Source of the DNA: JAHJFW01 sp964595075
Lineage (GTDB): Bacteria > Patescibacteriota > Patescibacteriia > 2-12-FULL-60-25
NCBI GenBank assembly: GCA_964595075.1
Contig: CAZQNT010000028.1
Span: forward strand, 1 to 12,900
DNA: 12,900 nt
Reading direction: 5' to 3'
A model generated the notes under the pieces. It worked only from the letters and a program-made list of their open reading frames with translations, ran no database searches and was not told where the DNA came from. The position numbers and the translations under genes are program-made. Below, piece after piece: positions 1 to 5,872 of the stretch; the first letter of the stretch is position 1; each line of letters starts with the position of its first letter.

Positions 1-227
1 GCAATACGGGGAGGGCGGGACAAGCCCGCCCCTACGTCGTCGAACTCGACTTCGTCTCCGATTTTTAGGAACCGGTGGACGCTCGCTACCTTTCCATTCA
101 CCGTCCCGGCGCCGGCCTTGAGATGTTTTGCGATCGCGCTTCGCGTACTTTCGATAAGTTGTTCAGCCAAAAAAATGTCCAGGCGTTTTCCAGAGTCGGT
201 TTCCGTAATTACCCGGTTGAATTTCAT
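1..227 (-). CDS. RluD-type pseudouridine synthase, N-terminal S4 part (partial, runs off window)
   Basis: The reading frame is open from the ATG at 225-227 to the window edge (75 codons), so only the N-terminus is visible. The residues read as an S4 RNA-binding domain of the RluA/RluD family: a KRLDIFLAE start, an ESTRSAIAKHLKAG helix pair, then TVNGK and a KIGDEVEF strand. In this family the S4 domain positions a C-terminal catalytic domain, not visible here, that isomerises uridine to pseudouridine in large-subunit rRNA or tRNA. Directly after the S4 domain, in the usual linker, the frame passes through a dispersed 30-base repeat and encodes VGAGLSRPPR. The ATG lies 24 bases after a tRNA-Ile gene on the same strand and has no Shine-Dalgarno sequence, so cotranscription is plausible. 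A tRNA-targeting or general S4 protein is the alternative. Confidence 0.75.
   Translation of the reverse strand, partial: MKFNRVITETDSGKRLDIFLAEQLIESTRSAIAKHLKAGAGTVNGKVASVHRFLKIGDEVEFDDVGAGLSRPPRI
6..35. repeat. Dispersed hairpin repeat, copy 1 (inside a gene)
   Basis: A 30-base sequence identical to 3258-3287. It holds a 7-bp GGGCGGG/CCCGCCC stem around an ACAAG loop and ends in CCCCTAC. Here it lies in frame in the linker of the pseudouridine synthase gene, whereas the other copy is intergenic. Confidence 0.85.
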
Positions 228-251
228 AAATATCGTTCGTAGCCGCCTATG

Positions 252-323
252 TGCGCGAGGTAGGGATCGAACCTACGACCAAGCGTGTATAAGACGCCTG
301 CTCTACCGCTGAGCTACTCGCGC
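252..323 (-). tRNA. tRNA-Ile (anticodon UAU)
   Basis: A full cloverleaf can be drawn on the minus strand. The acceptor stem is GCGCGAG/CTCGCGC, the D stem GCTC/GAGC, the anticodon stem GGCGT/ACGCT, and the T arm GTAGG-TTCGATC-CCTAC. The seven-base anticodon loop is CTTATAC, giving anticodon UAU, which reads the isoleucine codon AUA. Discriminator A73 is followed by CAT, so CCA is not encoded, unlike the four tRNAs near 7 kb. Most bacteria read AUA with a CAU tRNA modified by TilS, so a UAU tRNA is unusual. A strong promoter lies just upstream at 347-375. Confidence 0.9.
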
Positions 324-346
324 ACGCAAGCGGTTACCGAGTAGAA

Positions 347-375
347 TTTATACAATCTTTTGCCGATTTTTGCAA
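347..375 (-). promoter_or_regulatory. Promoter of tRNA-Ile(UAU)
   Basis: On the minus strand a TTGCAA -35 box (370-375) is followed by a 17-base spacer and a TATAAA -10 box (347-352). The expected start near 340 is about 17 bases before the tRNA. The region overlaps the probable promoter of the opposite archease-like gene. Confidence 0.6.
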
Positions 376-387
376 TGTAGTATTATT
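360..387 (+). promoter_or_regulatory. Possible promoter of archease-like gene
   Basis: TTGCCG (360-365), 16 bases, then TATTAT (382-387). A transcript would start at about 393-395, on top of the second in-frame ATG (394), so translation may be leaderless. No Shine-Dalgarno sequence is visible. Confidence 0.35.
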
Positions 388-810
388 ATGGATATGCACT
401 CATTTGATGTTATTCGAAATGACGCGGGGCCGCGCGTTAATGCTCGAGGATCCACTCGCGCAGGTTTGCTGGTTGCCGCTATAAAAGGTATGCACGAAGT
501 CATACATCCGATTTTTTATGAAAAAGAAGGGGAGCGAGAGCGTACGTTTTCCATCAAGGCAGACGATTTCTCCGGACTCTTAAATGAGCTCATGAAGATC
601 GCGATCGCTTTATCTAAAGAGAAGCACGAGGTGTATACCGACGTTCGATTCGATCTCATTACAGACAAAGAAGCAAAAGGCGCGCTCATAGGAAAGCCGA
701 TCGTAACGACGGACGTCGCTATAAAAACGGCAAGCGCGGATGGAAATACGATTGAAAAAAATGAGGAAGGAATGTGGGAGGCGACAGTTGTGTTGGATGC
801 AGATACATAA
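388..810 (+). CDS. Archease-like protein
   Basis: A 140-residue product, the usual archease length. Archease activates the RNA ligase RtcB, helping its guanylylation during tRNA splicing or RNA repair. The family pattern is recognisable but divergent. A DAG segment followed by an ARGSTRAGLLVAAIKGM helix matches the family's DxG...AYGKTLEE...ALGM region. A central ADDFSGLLNELMKIAIALS helix follows. The C-terminus is GNTIEKNEEGMWEATVVLD, like the family's HGLEV...GWEATVILD ending with its metal-binding Asp. The HTAD histidine is not obvious. The first ATG (388) was taken as start; a TTG at 370 is in frame but lies inside the promoter region, and ATG 394 is the leaderless alternative. No rtcB is in view. 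The stop codon lies in a long hairpin shared with hflX. Family assignment is by pattern, not alignment. Confidence 0.6.
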   Translation: MDMHSFDVIRNDAGPRVNARGSTRAGLLVAAIKGMHEVIHPIFYEKEGERERTFSIKADDFSGLLNELMKIAIALSKEKHEVYTDVRFDLITDKEAKGALIGKPIVTTDVAIKTASADGNTIEKNEEGMWEATVVLDADT

Positions 811-857
811 ATCGGATGTCCAACATCCGACTATCGGATGTTGGACATCCGATTTAT
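807..857. terminator. Bidirectional terminator hairpin (24-bp perfect stem)
   Basis: Arms 807-830 and 834-857 are perfect reverse complements, with the loop CTA at 831-833. Both convergent genes end in it: the archease-like TAA (808-810) is in the left arm, and the hflX TAG is the loop itself. Each arm is also a small hairpin of its own (CGGATGT/ACATCCG with a 3-base loop), so one long or two short stem-loops can form. Only short T stretches follow. Confidence 0.8.
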
Positions 858-1937
858 CAGTTTTGAAATTGAATGTTTGAGATTATACAGCCCGTCTCCG
901 CTGATGCAGGATACGAAAATCGGGTCTCGCTCCTCGAACGTTTGTTTGAGTTCCGTTCTCCGTTCTTTTGAGACGAGGTCTATCTTATTAAAAACATGAA
1001 TTCTCGGAGTCGCACCGACTCCGAGCTGTTCCAAAATCTCATCAACCTCACGGATTTTTTCTTCGATATGTTCGTCGCCGGCGTCTATCACATGTAGGAG
1101 AAGTTCGGCGTCGATTGTCTCGTCGAGCGTGGATCGAAACGCGCTGATCAAATTCGGCGGAAGGTCTTGAATGAATCCGATGGTGTCGGAGAGGAGGACG
1201 GTTTGTTCGTCGGATAATCGCAGTTTGGCGACACGTGTATCGAGCGTTGCGAATAATTCGTTTGCCACGTATACGCCTTTTTTCGTGAGTGCGCGAAGAA
1301 GCGATGATTTTCCGGCGTTCGTATATCCCACGATGGACGCGGTTTTGAATCCTTGTCTGTCGCGAGACCGTCTGTGTTCTTGTCGCGAACGCGCCACTCG
1401 TTCAAGTTGTTTTTTCAATTGCCGTTCCTGACCCTCCAAGTGGCGTTTCATTATTTCCGTATTCGTCTCACCTATGCCGCGCGTTCCGATTCCGCCGGCC
1501 TGTTGCATCATTTCCATTCCCATTCCGAAAATGCGCGGACCCATGTGATGGACTGCGGCGAGCTTGATCTGTAGTTTCGCTTCGGACGTTGTCGCGTGCT
1601 TTTGGAATATTTTCAAAATTAGATCCACGCGATCCCAAGCGGCAATTTTTTGTTTGCGCAAAACCTCTCCAAGTTCGTACATCTGCCGCGGCTTCAACTG
1701 GTTGTTGATTATGAGTAGAGAGGCTCGCTCCTTCTCCGCGATTCGTAAAAGCTCTTGAAGCTTTCCTGATCCGACGTACGTACGATAATCCGGTACGCTT
1801 CGCTTTTGAATCATTTTAACAACCGTAATTCCGCCGTAAGTCGCGGTAAGCGATTCCAATTCCGTGAGACGACGCGACGCCACATCCGGAGTCATGTCCG
1901 GCGGAATTACATCGAGAAGTATGGCGCGTGGAGGCAT
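831..1937 (-). CDS. hflX: GTPase HflX
   Basis: A 368-residue ribosome-associated GTPase. The family binds the 50S subunit and splits or rescues stalled or stressed ribosomes. The N-terminal HflX domain has the VGSGKLQEL motif at about 55-63 and the glycine-rich region GGIGTRGIGETNTEIMKRH at 148-166. A basic helical linker (167-195) leads into the G domain: G1 GYTNAGKSS at 204-212, G2 in ATLDTR (230-235), G3 DTIGF at 251-255, G4 NKID at 317-320 and G5 SCISG at 343-347. The C-terminal part after G5 is short, and its last residues (NRMSNIR) are encoded by the right arm of the shared terminator hairpin. The start is the first ATG of the frame, with no Shine-Dalgarno sequence upstream. All GTPase motifs look intact. 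Confidence 0.95.
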   Translation of the reverse strand: MPPRAILLDVIPPDMTPDVASRRLTELESLTATYGGITVVKMIQKRSVPDYRTYVGSGKLQELLRIAEKERASLLIINNQLKPRQMYELGEVLRKQKIAAWDRVDLILKIFQKHATTSEAKLQIKLAAVHHMGPRIFGMGMEMMQQAGGIGTRGIGETNTEIMKRHLEGQERQLKKQLERVARSRQEHRRSRDRQGFKTASIVGYTNAGKSSLLRALTKKGVYVANELFATLDTRVAKLRLSDEQTVLLSDTIGFIQDLPPNLISAFRSTLDETIDAELLLHVIDAGDEHIEEKIREVDEILEQLGVGATPRIHVFNKIDLVSKERRTELKQTFEERDPIFVSCISGDGLYNLKHSISKLINRMSNIR

Positions 1938-1960
1938 GTGCGATTGATATATTATGAAAT

Positions 1961-2055
1961 TGTCATTGCGAGGAGTGGCAACGACGTGGCAATCTAATAA
2001 GAGTGATAATTATTTCTATTAGATTGCCGCGCCCCTTCCGGGGCTCGCAATGACA
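1961..2055. repeat. Palindromic repeat element, TGTCATTGCGAG family
   Basis: A 95-base element with 12-base perfect terminal inverted repeats TGTCATTGCGAG (1961-1972) and CTCGCAATGACA (2044-2055). Inside it is a second inverted repeat, GCAATCTAATA (1989-1999) and TATTAGATTGC (2017-2027), plus a small GCCCC/GGGGC hairpin. It fills most of the divergent intergenic region between hflX and the DUF1059 gene and could fold as one long RNA hairpin. No coding capacity. The form is that of a REP or MITE-like dispersed repeat. Confidence 0.8.
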
Positions 2056-2088
2056 AACGCTTGGAATACGGACTGTACTTACACAGCG

Positions 2089-2117
2089 TTGCATAAAAAC
2101 TCGAATTTTGCTAGAGT
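2089..2117 (+). promoter_or_regulatory. Probable promoter of DUF1059-epimerase operon
   Basis: TTGCAT (2089-2094), a 17-base spacer, then TAGAGT (2112-2117). The expected start at about 2124-2126 coincides with the ATG at 2126, which suggests a leaderless mRNA, in line with the lack of a ribosome binding site. Confidence 0.45.
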
Positions 2118-2125
2118 TTTCTTAT

Positions 2126-2317
2126 ATGAAAGTCATTTATTGTCGGGACTTTGGGTTGGATTGCAACGCAAAGATGAAGGGGAACTCCGCGGACGACGTT
2201 GTGAACGCCGCCATCAACCACGGAGTTAGCATGCACGGACAGAATCCGAAAGAATTGCAGACGCCGGAAAAGCGCGCGGAGATCGCGTTAAAGATAAAAG
2301 AAGAATTGCCGGCATGA
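2126..2317 (+). CDS. DUF1059 family small protein
   Basis: A 63-residue protein matching the small DUF1059 family, whose members share the start MKVIxCRDxGxDC and a later helix with NHGVSMHG. The function is unknown. Visible features are paired cysteines C6 and C13 and histidines H32 and H37, a set that could bind a metal (inference). The charged C-terminal helix covers about 47-61. The ATG at 2126 was preferred over an in-frame TTG at 2108, which overlaps the -10 element. The stop TGA overlaps the next gene's ATG in an ATGA junction, so translation is probably coupled to the epimerase/reductase. Confidence 0.75.
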   Translation: MKVIYCRDFGLDCNAKMKGNSADDVVNAAINHGVSMHGQNPKELQTPEKRAEIALKIKEELPA

Positions 2318-3165
2318 AGGTACTGGTTTTTAGCCCCGGCTACATAGGAGAGAGGATAGTTGATGCGCTTCGTGGCAAAGGACACGAAGTTTTTCCTGTT
2401 CGCGTGGAGATAACGGATGAGGTCGCGGTTCGGAATGCTTTGGAGACTTACAAACCTGACGCGGTTTTGAATTGCGCGGGAAAAAAAGGAACGCCAAACG
2501 TTGATTGGTGCGAAACGCATCAGATCGAGACCATGCGATCGAACACGATCGGCCCACTCATCATCGCGCAGGCCTGCATGGAACGCGGAATCCATCTCAC
2601 GCATCTCGGAACGGGTTGTATTTTTTATGGAGCGTCGCCTGATCCGGCGGGTTGGAAAGAGGATGATCATGCAAATCCTTCGGCGACATACACGCGTTCA
2701 AAGTATGCGGCGGATTTGATGCTGACGCAGATTCCGAACGTCGCGATAGTCCGTTTACGCATGCCGATAGACGATAGTCCGCATCCGGGAAATCTCATCG
2801 ACAAACTTGTAAATTATACAAAAATTATCAATGTCGAAAACTCCGTGACGGTTGTGGACGATCTGATTACAGCAGTAATAGGCGTTATCGAAAAGAAAGG
2901 GACCGGAATTTTTCACGCGGTAAATCCAGGCGCAATGCGTCACCGTGATCTCATTGCGCTTTACGAGGAACTTGTCGATCCCGCTCACACCAATGAATGG
3001 ATAGATGAGGAGGATTTGCTAGGTCAGGGACTTGTTGCGAAAACGAGATCGAATAACATCATGCAAAATATACGACTGCCGGAACTCGGGATTCATTTGC
3101 GGCCAATCAAAGAAGCGCTACGGGATTGCATGGAGAAGTATGCGGCCGCAAAGCGCAAGGATTGA
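2314..3165 (+). CDS. NRS/ER-like nucleotide-sugar epimerase/reductase (extended SDR)
   Basis: A 283-residue extended short-chain dehydrogenase of the RmlD-like group. The NAD(P)-binding start SPGYIGERI (7-15) is a variant of the GxxGxxG loop, and YTRSK places catalytic Y126 and K130. Several stretches resemble, from memory, the plant NRS/ER (RHM C-terminal) enzyme: NCAGKKGTPNVDWCE (53-67), CIFYG (102-106), VRLRMPI (146-152) and TRSNNIM (244-250). That enzyme performs both 3,5-epimerisation and 4-reduction of 4-keto-6-deoxyglucose nucleotide to give L-rhamnose nucleotide. A role in making an activated deoxysugar for surface glycans is therefore likely, but substrate and base (UDP or dTDP) cannot be read. 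No rmlA, rmlB or rmlC is in view. The start is fixed by the overlap with the DUF1059 stop. A plain RmlD reductase is the alternative. Confidence 0.8.
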   Translation: MKVLVFSPGYIGERIVDALRGKGHEVFPVRVEITDEVAVRNALETYKPDAVLNCAGKKGTPNVDWCETHQIETMRSNTIGPLIIAQACMERGIHLTHLGTGCIFYGASPDPAGWKEDDHANPSATYTRSKYAADLMLTQIPNVAIVRLRMPIDDSPHPGNLIDKLVNYTKIINVENSVTVVDDLITAVIGVIEKKGTGIFHAVNPGAMRHRDLIALYEELVDPAHTNEWIDEEDLLGQGLVAKTRSNNIMQNIRLPELGIHLRPIKEALRDCMEKYAAAKRKD

Positions 3166-3202
3166 CCAAAGAAGCGCCTTTATCTAACATTCCGTACCAG
3201 TC

Positions 3203-3287
3203 GGGCGATCGCAAGGATCCGCCCCTACCGAACAGGGCGCACGCCATGCGCCTACGAACGGGGAGGGCGGGACAAGCCCGCCCCTAC
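3203..3287. repeat. Three consecutive hairpin repeat units ending in CTAC
   Basis: Unit A (3203-3228) has a GGGCGATC/GATCCGCCC stem with one bulge. Unit B (3234-3255) has GGCGCA/TGCGCC around CGCCA. Unit C (3258-3287) has GGGCGGG/CCCGCCC around ACAAG and is identical to 6-35. Each ends in CTAC followed by a (C)GAAC linker after units A and B. The stems differ in sequence but keep base pairing. The array sits between the epimerase/reductase and the pyrophosphatase and may also act as a terminator. Confidence 0.75.
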
Positions 3288-3321
3288 AATAATTACAAAC
3301 TATTCACTTTCTCTAAAATAT

Positions 3322-5319
3322 ATGTCTCCAATCCAATTTGCTCTCGGTTCCGCGGTCGTCGCGCTTGTATGGGGCGCTCTGCTTATACGCTGGGTTCTTA
3401 AGCAACCGGCAGGCGAAGGAAAAATGACTGAAATCGCTAAGGCGATACAGGAGGGCGCGAGCGCGTATCTGAATCGTCAGTATCGCACTATAGGGATTAT
3501 AGGAGCCGTGATTTTCGTAATTTTGCTTCTTACGCTCGGGAAGACCATGGCTTTCGGATTTGCGGTCGGAGCAATTTTATCCGCGCTTGCCGGATATATC
3601 GGAATGAACGTATCTGTTCGTGCGAACGTCCGCACCACCGAAGCCGCGAAAAAGGGGATGCAGGAAGCTTTGGAAGTGGCTGTAAAGGGCGGGACTGTTA
3701 CCGGCATGTTTGTAGTTGGCTTGGGTCTCTTGGGCGTCGCGGGATTTTATGCGTTGACTCATGATCTCAAAGCTCTCATCGGTCTAGGTTTCGGCGGCTC
3801 GCTCATCTCCGTGTTCGCTCGGCTCGGCGGCGGCATATTTACTAAAGCCGCGGACGTGGGAGCCGATCTCGTTGGAAAAGTCGAAGCCGGAATTCCGGAA
3901 GACGATCCGCGCAATCCGGCGGTTATCGCGGACAACGTAGGAGATAATGTCGGAGATTGTTCCGGAATGGCCGCGGACCTGTTCGAGACTTATGCGGTCA
4001 CGGCAGTTGCGGCAATGCTGCTCGGATCGCTTGCGTTTCCTGGAAGCGAAAAAATAGTTTTGTTCCCGCTTGTTCTTGGCGGCATCTCGATTATCACTTC
4101 GATCGTAGGAACTTTCTTCATCAAACTCGGCGGAAACAAAAATATCATGGGCGCGCTGTATAAGGGTTTGATAGTTTCCGGTTTACTCGCGGCTGTCGCG
4201 TTCTGGTACGCGGCCGGTCAATTTTTCCCAAGTAACATTAGCGGCGTCATCTCCGCGCAAAAGGCGTTTCTCGCGTCGCTCGTGGGTTTGGTAGTGACCG
4301 CGCTCATGGTTTGGATCACGGAATACTACACGTCTACGAAATATCGGCCGGTGCAAGATATCGCGAAGGCATCCGAGACGGGGCATGGCACCAACGTGAT
4401 CGCCGGACTCGCAATGAGCATGAAGTCCACGGCTCTTCCGGTTCTCGTTATCGCAGCTGGAATGCTTCTCGCATATAACTTCGCCGGACTCTACGGAATC
4501 GCTCTCGCCGCAATGTCCATGCTGTCGCTAGCTGGAATCATCGTGGCGATTGACGCGTACGGCCCGATCACGGATAACGCTCAAGGCGTCGCGGAAATGG
4601 CGGGACTTCCCGAAAATGTTCGTGGCATCTTGGAACCGCTCGACGCCGTCGGCAACACGACCAAAGCAGTAACAAAAGGATACGCGATCGCCTCGGCCGG
4701 TCTTGCCGCACTCGTGTTGTTCTCGGCATACACGCAAGAGTTCGCGAATCTCGGAAAGACTCTCGCGTTTAGTCTCGAAGATCCGAAGGTGATTGTGGGG
4801 TTGTTCATCGGCGGGCTACTTCCACACTTGTTTGGCGCGTTTGCCATGGAGGCGGTGGGAAAGACAGCCGGCGCCGTAGTGGAAGAAGTGCGACGGCAGT
4901 TCAAGACGATCCCCGGCATAATGGAAGGAACGGCCAAGCCGAACTATGCCGCGACTGTCGATATCGTGACGAAAGCAGCGATCAAACAGATGATCGTGCC
5001 AGCACTGCTTCCGATCGTGGTACCGATCGTGGTCGGCTTCTGGCTCGGTCCGGTCGCGCTCGGTGGAGTCTTGGTCGGCTCCATCGTCACAGGTCTTTTC
5101 GTAGCAATCTCTATGACATCCGGCGGCGGAGCTTGGGACAACGCAAAGAAATACATCGAGTCCGGTCACTTCGGAGGCAAAAAATCGTTCGCGCATCAAG
5201 CCGCCGTTACAGGTGATACGGTCGGAGATCCGTACAAAGACACGGCAGGCCCGGCCATCAACCCGATGATCAAAATTTTGAACATCGTGGCACTGCTCTT
5301 GGTTGCTGCGTTGATATAA
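3322..5319 (+). CDS. hppA: Membrane-bound proton-pumping pyrophosphatase (K+-independent type)
   Basis: A 665-residue multi-pass membrane enzyme that hydrolyses PPi and pumps cations out of the cytoplasm. Normal family length (about 650-800). The PPi-binding regions are present: KAADVGADLVGKVE (175-188), an EDDPRNPAVIADNVGDNVGD segment (193-212), DAYGPITDNAQG (411-422) and GDTVGDPYKDTAGPAINP (631-648). The subtype marker GNTTKAVTKG (444-453) has Lys at 448 and Thr at 451. In the family, K-x-x-T marks K+-independent H+ pumps, whereas K+-dependent enzymes have Ala at the first position. The enzyme would remove PPi from tRNA charging and polymer synthesis while adding to the membrane gradient. 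The first ATG was used; there is no Shine-Dalgarno sequence. Downstream lie a repeat element and a terminator, so the gene is probably transcribed alone. Confidence 0.96.
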   Translation: MSPIQFALGSAVVALVWGALLIRWVLKQPAGEGKMTEIAKAIQEGASAYLNRQYRTIGIIGAVIFVILLLTLGKTMAFGFAVGAILSALAGYIGMNVSVRANVRTTEAAKKGMQEALEVAVKGGTVTGMFVVGLGLLGVAGFYALTHDLKALIGLGFGGSLISVFARLGGGIFTKAADVGADLVGKVEAGIPEDDPRNPAVIADNVGDNVGDCSGMAADLFETYAVTAVAAMLLGSLAFPGSEKIVLFPLVLGGISIITSIVGTFFIKLGGNKNIMGALYKGLIVSGLLAAVAFWYAAGQFFPSNISGVISAQKAFLASLVGLVVTALMVWITEYYTSTKYRPVQDIAKASETGHGTNVIAGLAMSMKSTALPVLVIAAGMLLAYNFAGLYGIALAAMSMLSLAGIIVAIDAYGPITDNAQGVAEMAGLPENVRGILEPLDAVGNTTKAVTKGYAIASAGLAALVLFSAYTQEFANLGKTLAFSLEDPKVIVGLFIGGLLPHLFGAFAMEAVGKTAGAVVEEVRRQFKTIPGIMEGTAKPNYAATVDIVTKAAIKQMIVPALLPIVVPIVVGFWLGPVALGGVLVGSIVTGLFVAISMTSGGGAWDNAKKYIESGHFGGKKSFAHQAAVTGDTVGDPYKDTAGPAINPMIKILNIVALLLVAALI

Positions 5320-5326
5320 AACATTT

Positions 5327-5416
5327 TGTCATTCCCGTGAAAACGGGAATCCATTTCCTCGAAATAATAGGAATCGGATCTTCACGGTCTGGATCCCCGT
5401 CTCCACGGGGATGACA
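5327..5416. repeat. Palindromic repeat element, TGTCATTCCCG family
   Basis: The element begins TGTCATTCCCGTG and ends ACGGGGATGACA (imperfect terminal inverted repeats). Internal hairpins are CCCGT/ACGGG at the left and CCCCGT/ACGGGG at the right. It follows the pyrophosphatase stop by 7 bases and resembles in form the 1961-2055 element, which also starts TGTCATT. Confidence 0.75.
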
Positions 5417-5418
5417 GC

Positions 5419-5442
5419 TAAAAGCGGCTTCGGCCGCTTTTA
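5419..5442 (+). terminator. Rho-independent terminator after hppA
   Basis: A perfect 10-bp stem, TAAAAGCGGC and GCCGCTTTTA, with a stable TTCG tetraloop (5429-5432). The 3' arm carries TTTT, and A-rich/T-rich ends allow action on either strand. It lies 16 bases before the next start codon. Confidence 0.8.
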
Positions 5443-5458
5443 TGATATCCTGATCGCC

Positions 5459-5872
5459 ATGTCTGATATCGTCGATCCACGTCACGAGGCGTTAGTTGAA
5501 CATCTTTTTCGCCGCGCAAGTTACGTGTTGAACATGCCGGGTTTCGAGCTTCGCCCTCTGCGCCGTCGGGTTCGCGGCCGCGGAAAGCTCCGTTCGTTTG
5601 CGCTCGGGTATACGAGGTTGAATGAAAAGTTGATAGTCGTCGATCTCTACACGCCGCGCACAATGAAGCCGCGTAAGCTGGACGCGATTTTGCGCGTCAT
5701 TTGCCACGAGCTCGCGCATCATCAAGAGCCGCCGCGATTGTATCGCCATTGGTTTCGTCTCGTCCGCAAAATCCACCACCCGCATTTTTGGAAGCAATTC
5801 AAGAAGAACGTGGAGGCGTTGCGGAAAGACGAGGTTTTAGGTAAAGTCTTCGGATATGAAAATAATAATTGA
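5459..5872 (+). CDS. SprT/M48-like zinc metallopeptidase-fold protein, function unknown
   Basis: A 137-residue basic protein. It contains a zincin motif: HELAH at 83-87 within ICHELAHHQ, followed by HHPHFWKQF with H109 as the likely third ligand. This HExxH...HxxFW layout is typical of SprT, YgjP and WLM-type small metallopeptidases. The N-terminal half is Arg-rich, with RPLRRRVRGRGKLR at 32-45, which suggests nucleic acid or ribosome contact (inference). There is no signal peptide or membrane segment, so it is probably cytoplasmic. The start at 5459 was chosen because the in-frame ATG at 5411 would read through the repeat end and the terminator hairpin. The gene overlaps the ferredoxin gene by 17 bases. 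The substrate is not deducible. Confidence 0.65.
   Translation: MSDIVDPRHEALVEHLFRRASYVLNMPGFELRPLRRRVRGRGKLRSFALGYTRLNEKLIVVDLYTPRTMKPRKLDAILRVICHELAHHQEPPRLYRHWFRLVRKIHHPHFWKQFKKNVEALRKDEVLGKVFGYENNN

Noticed and set aside
118..312. Open frame running through the tRNA-Ile(UAU) gene
   Set aside because: Its peptide is the usual false translation across a tRNA gene.
2137..2670. Minus-strand open frame of 177 codons
   Set aside because: It lies wholly opposite the DUF1059 and epimerase/reductase genes, both recognisable families; no ribosome binding site and no family signal.
4816..5199. Minus-strand open frame inside the pyrophosphatase gene
   Set aside because: His/Asp/Arg-rich antisense shadow of a strongly conserved membrane protein.
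5411..5458. Longer N-terminus for the metallopeptidase-like protein
   Set aside because: It would be encoded by the repeat end and the terminator hairpin; ATG 5459 is simpler.
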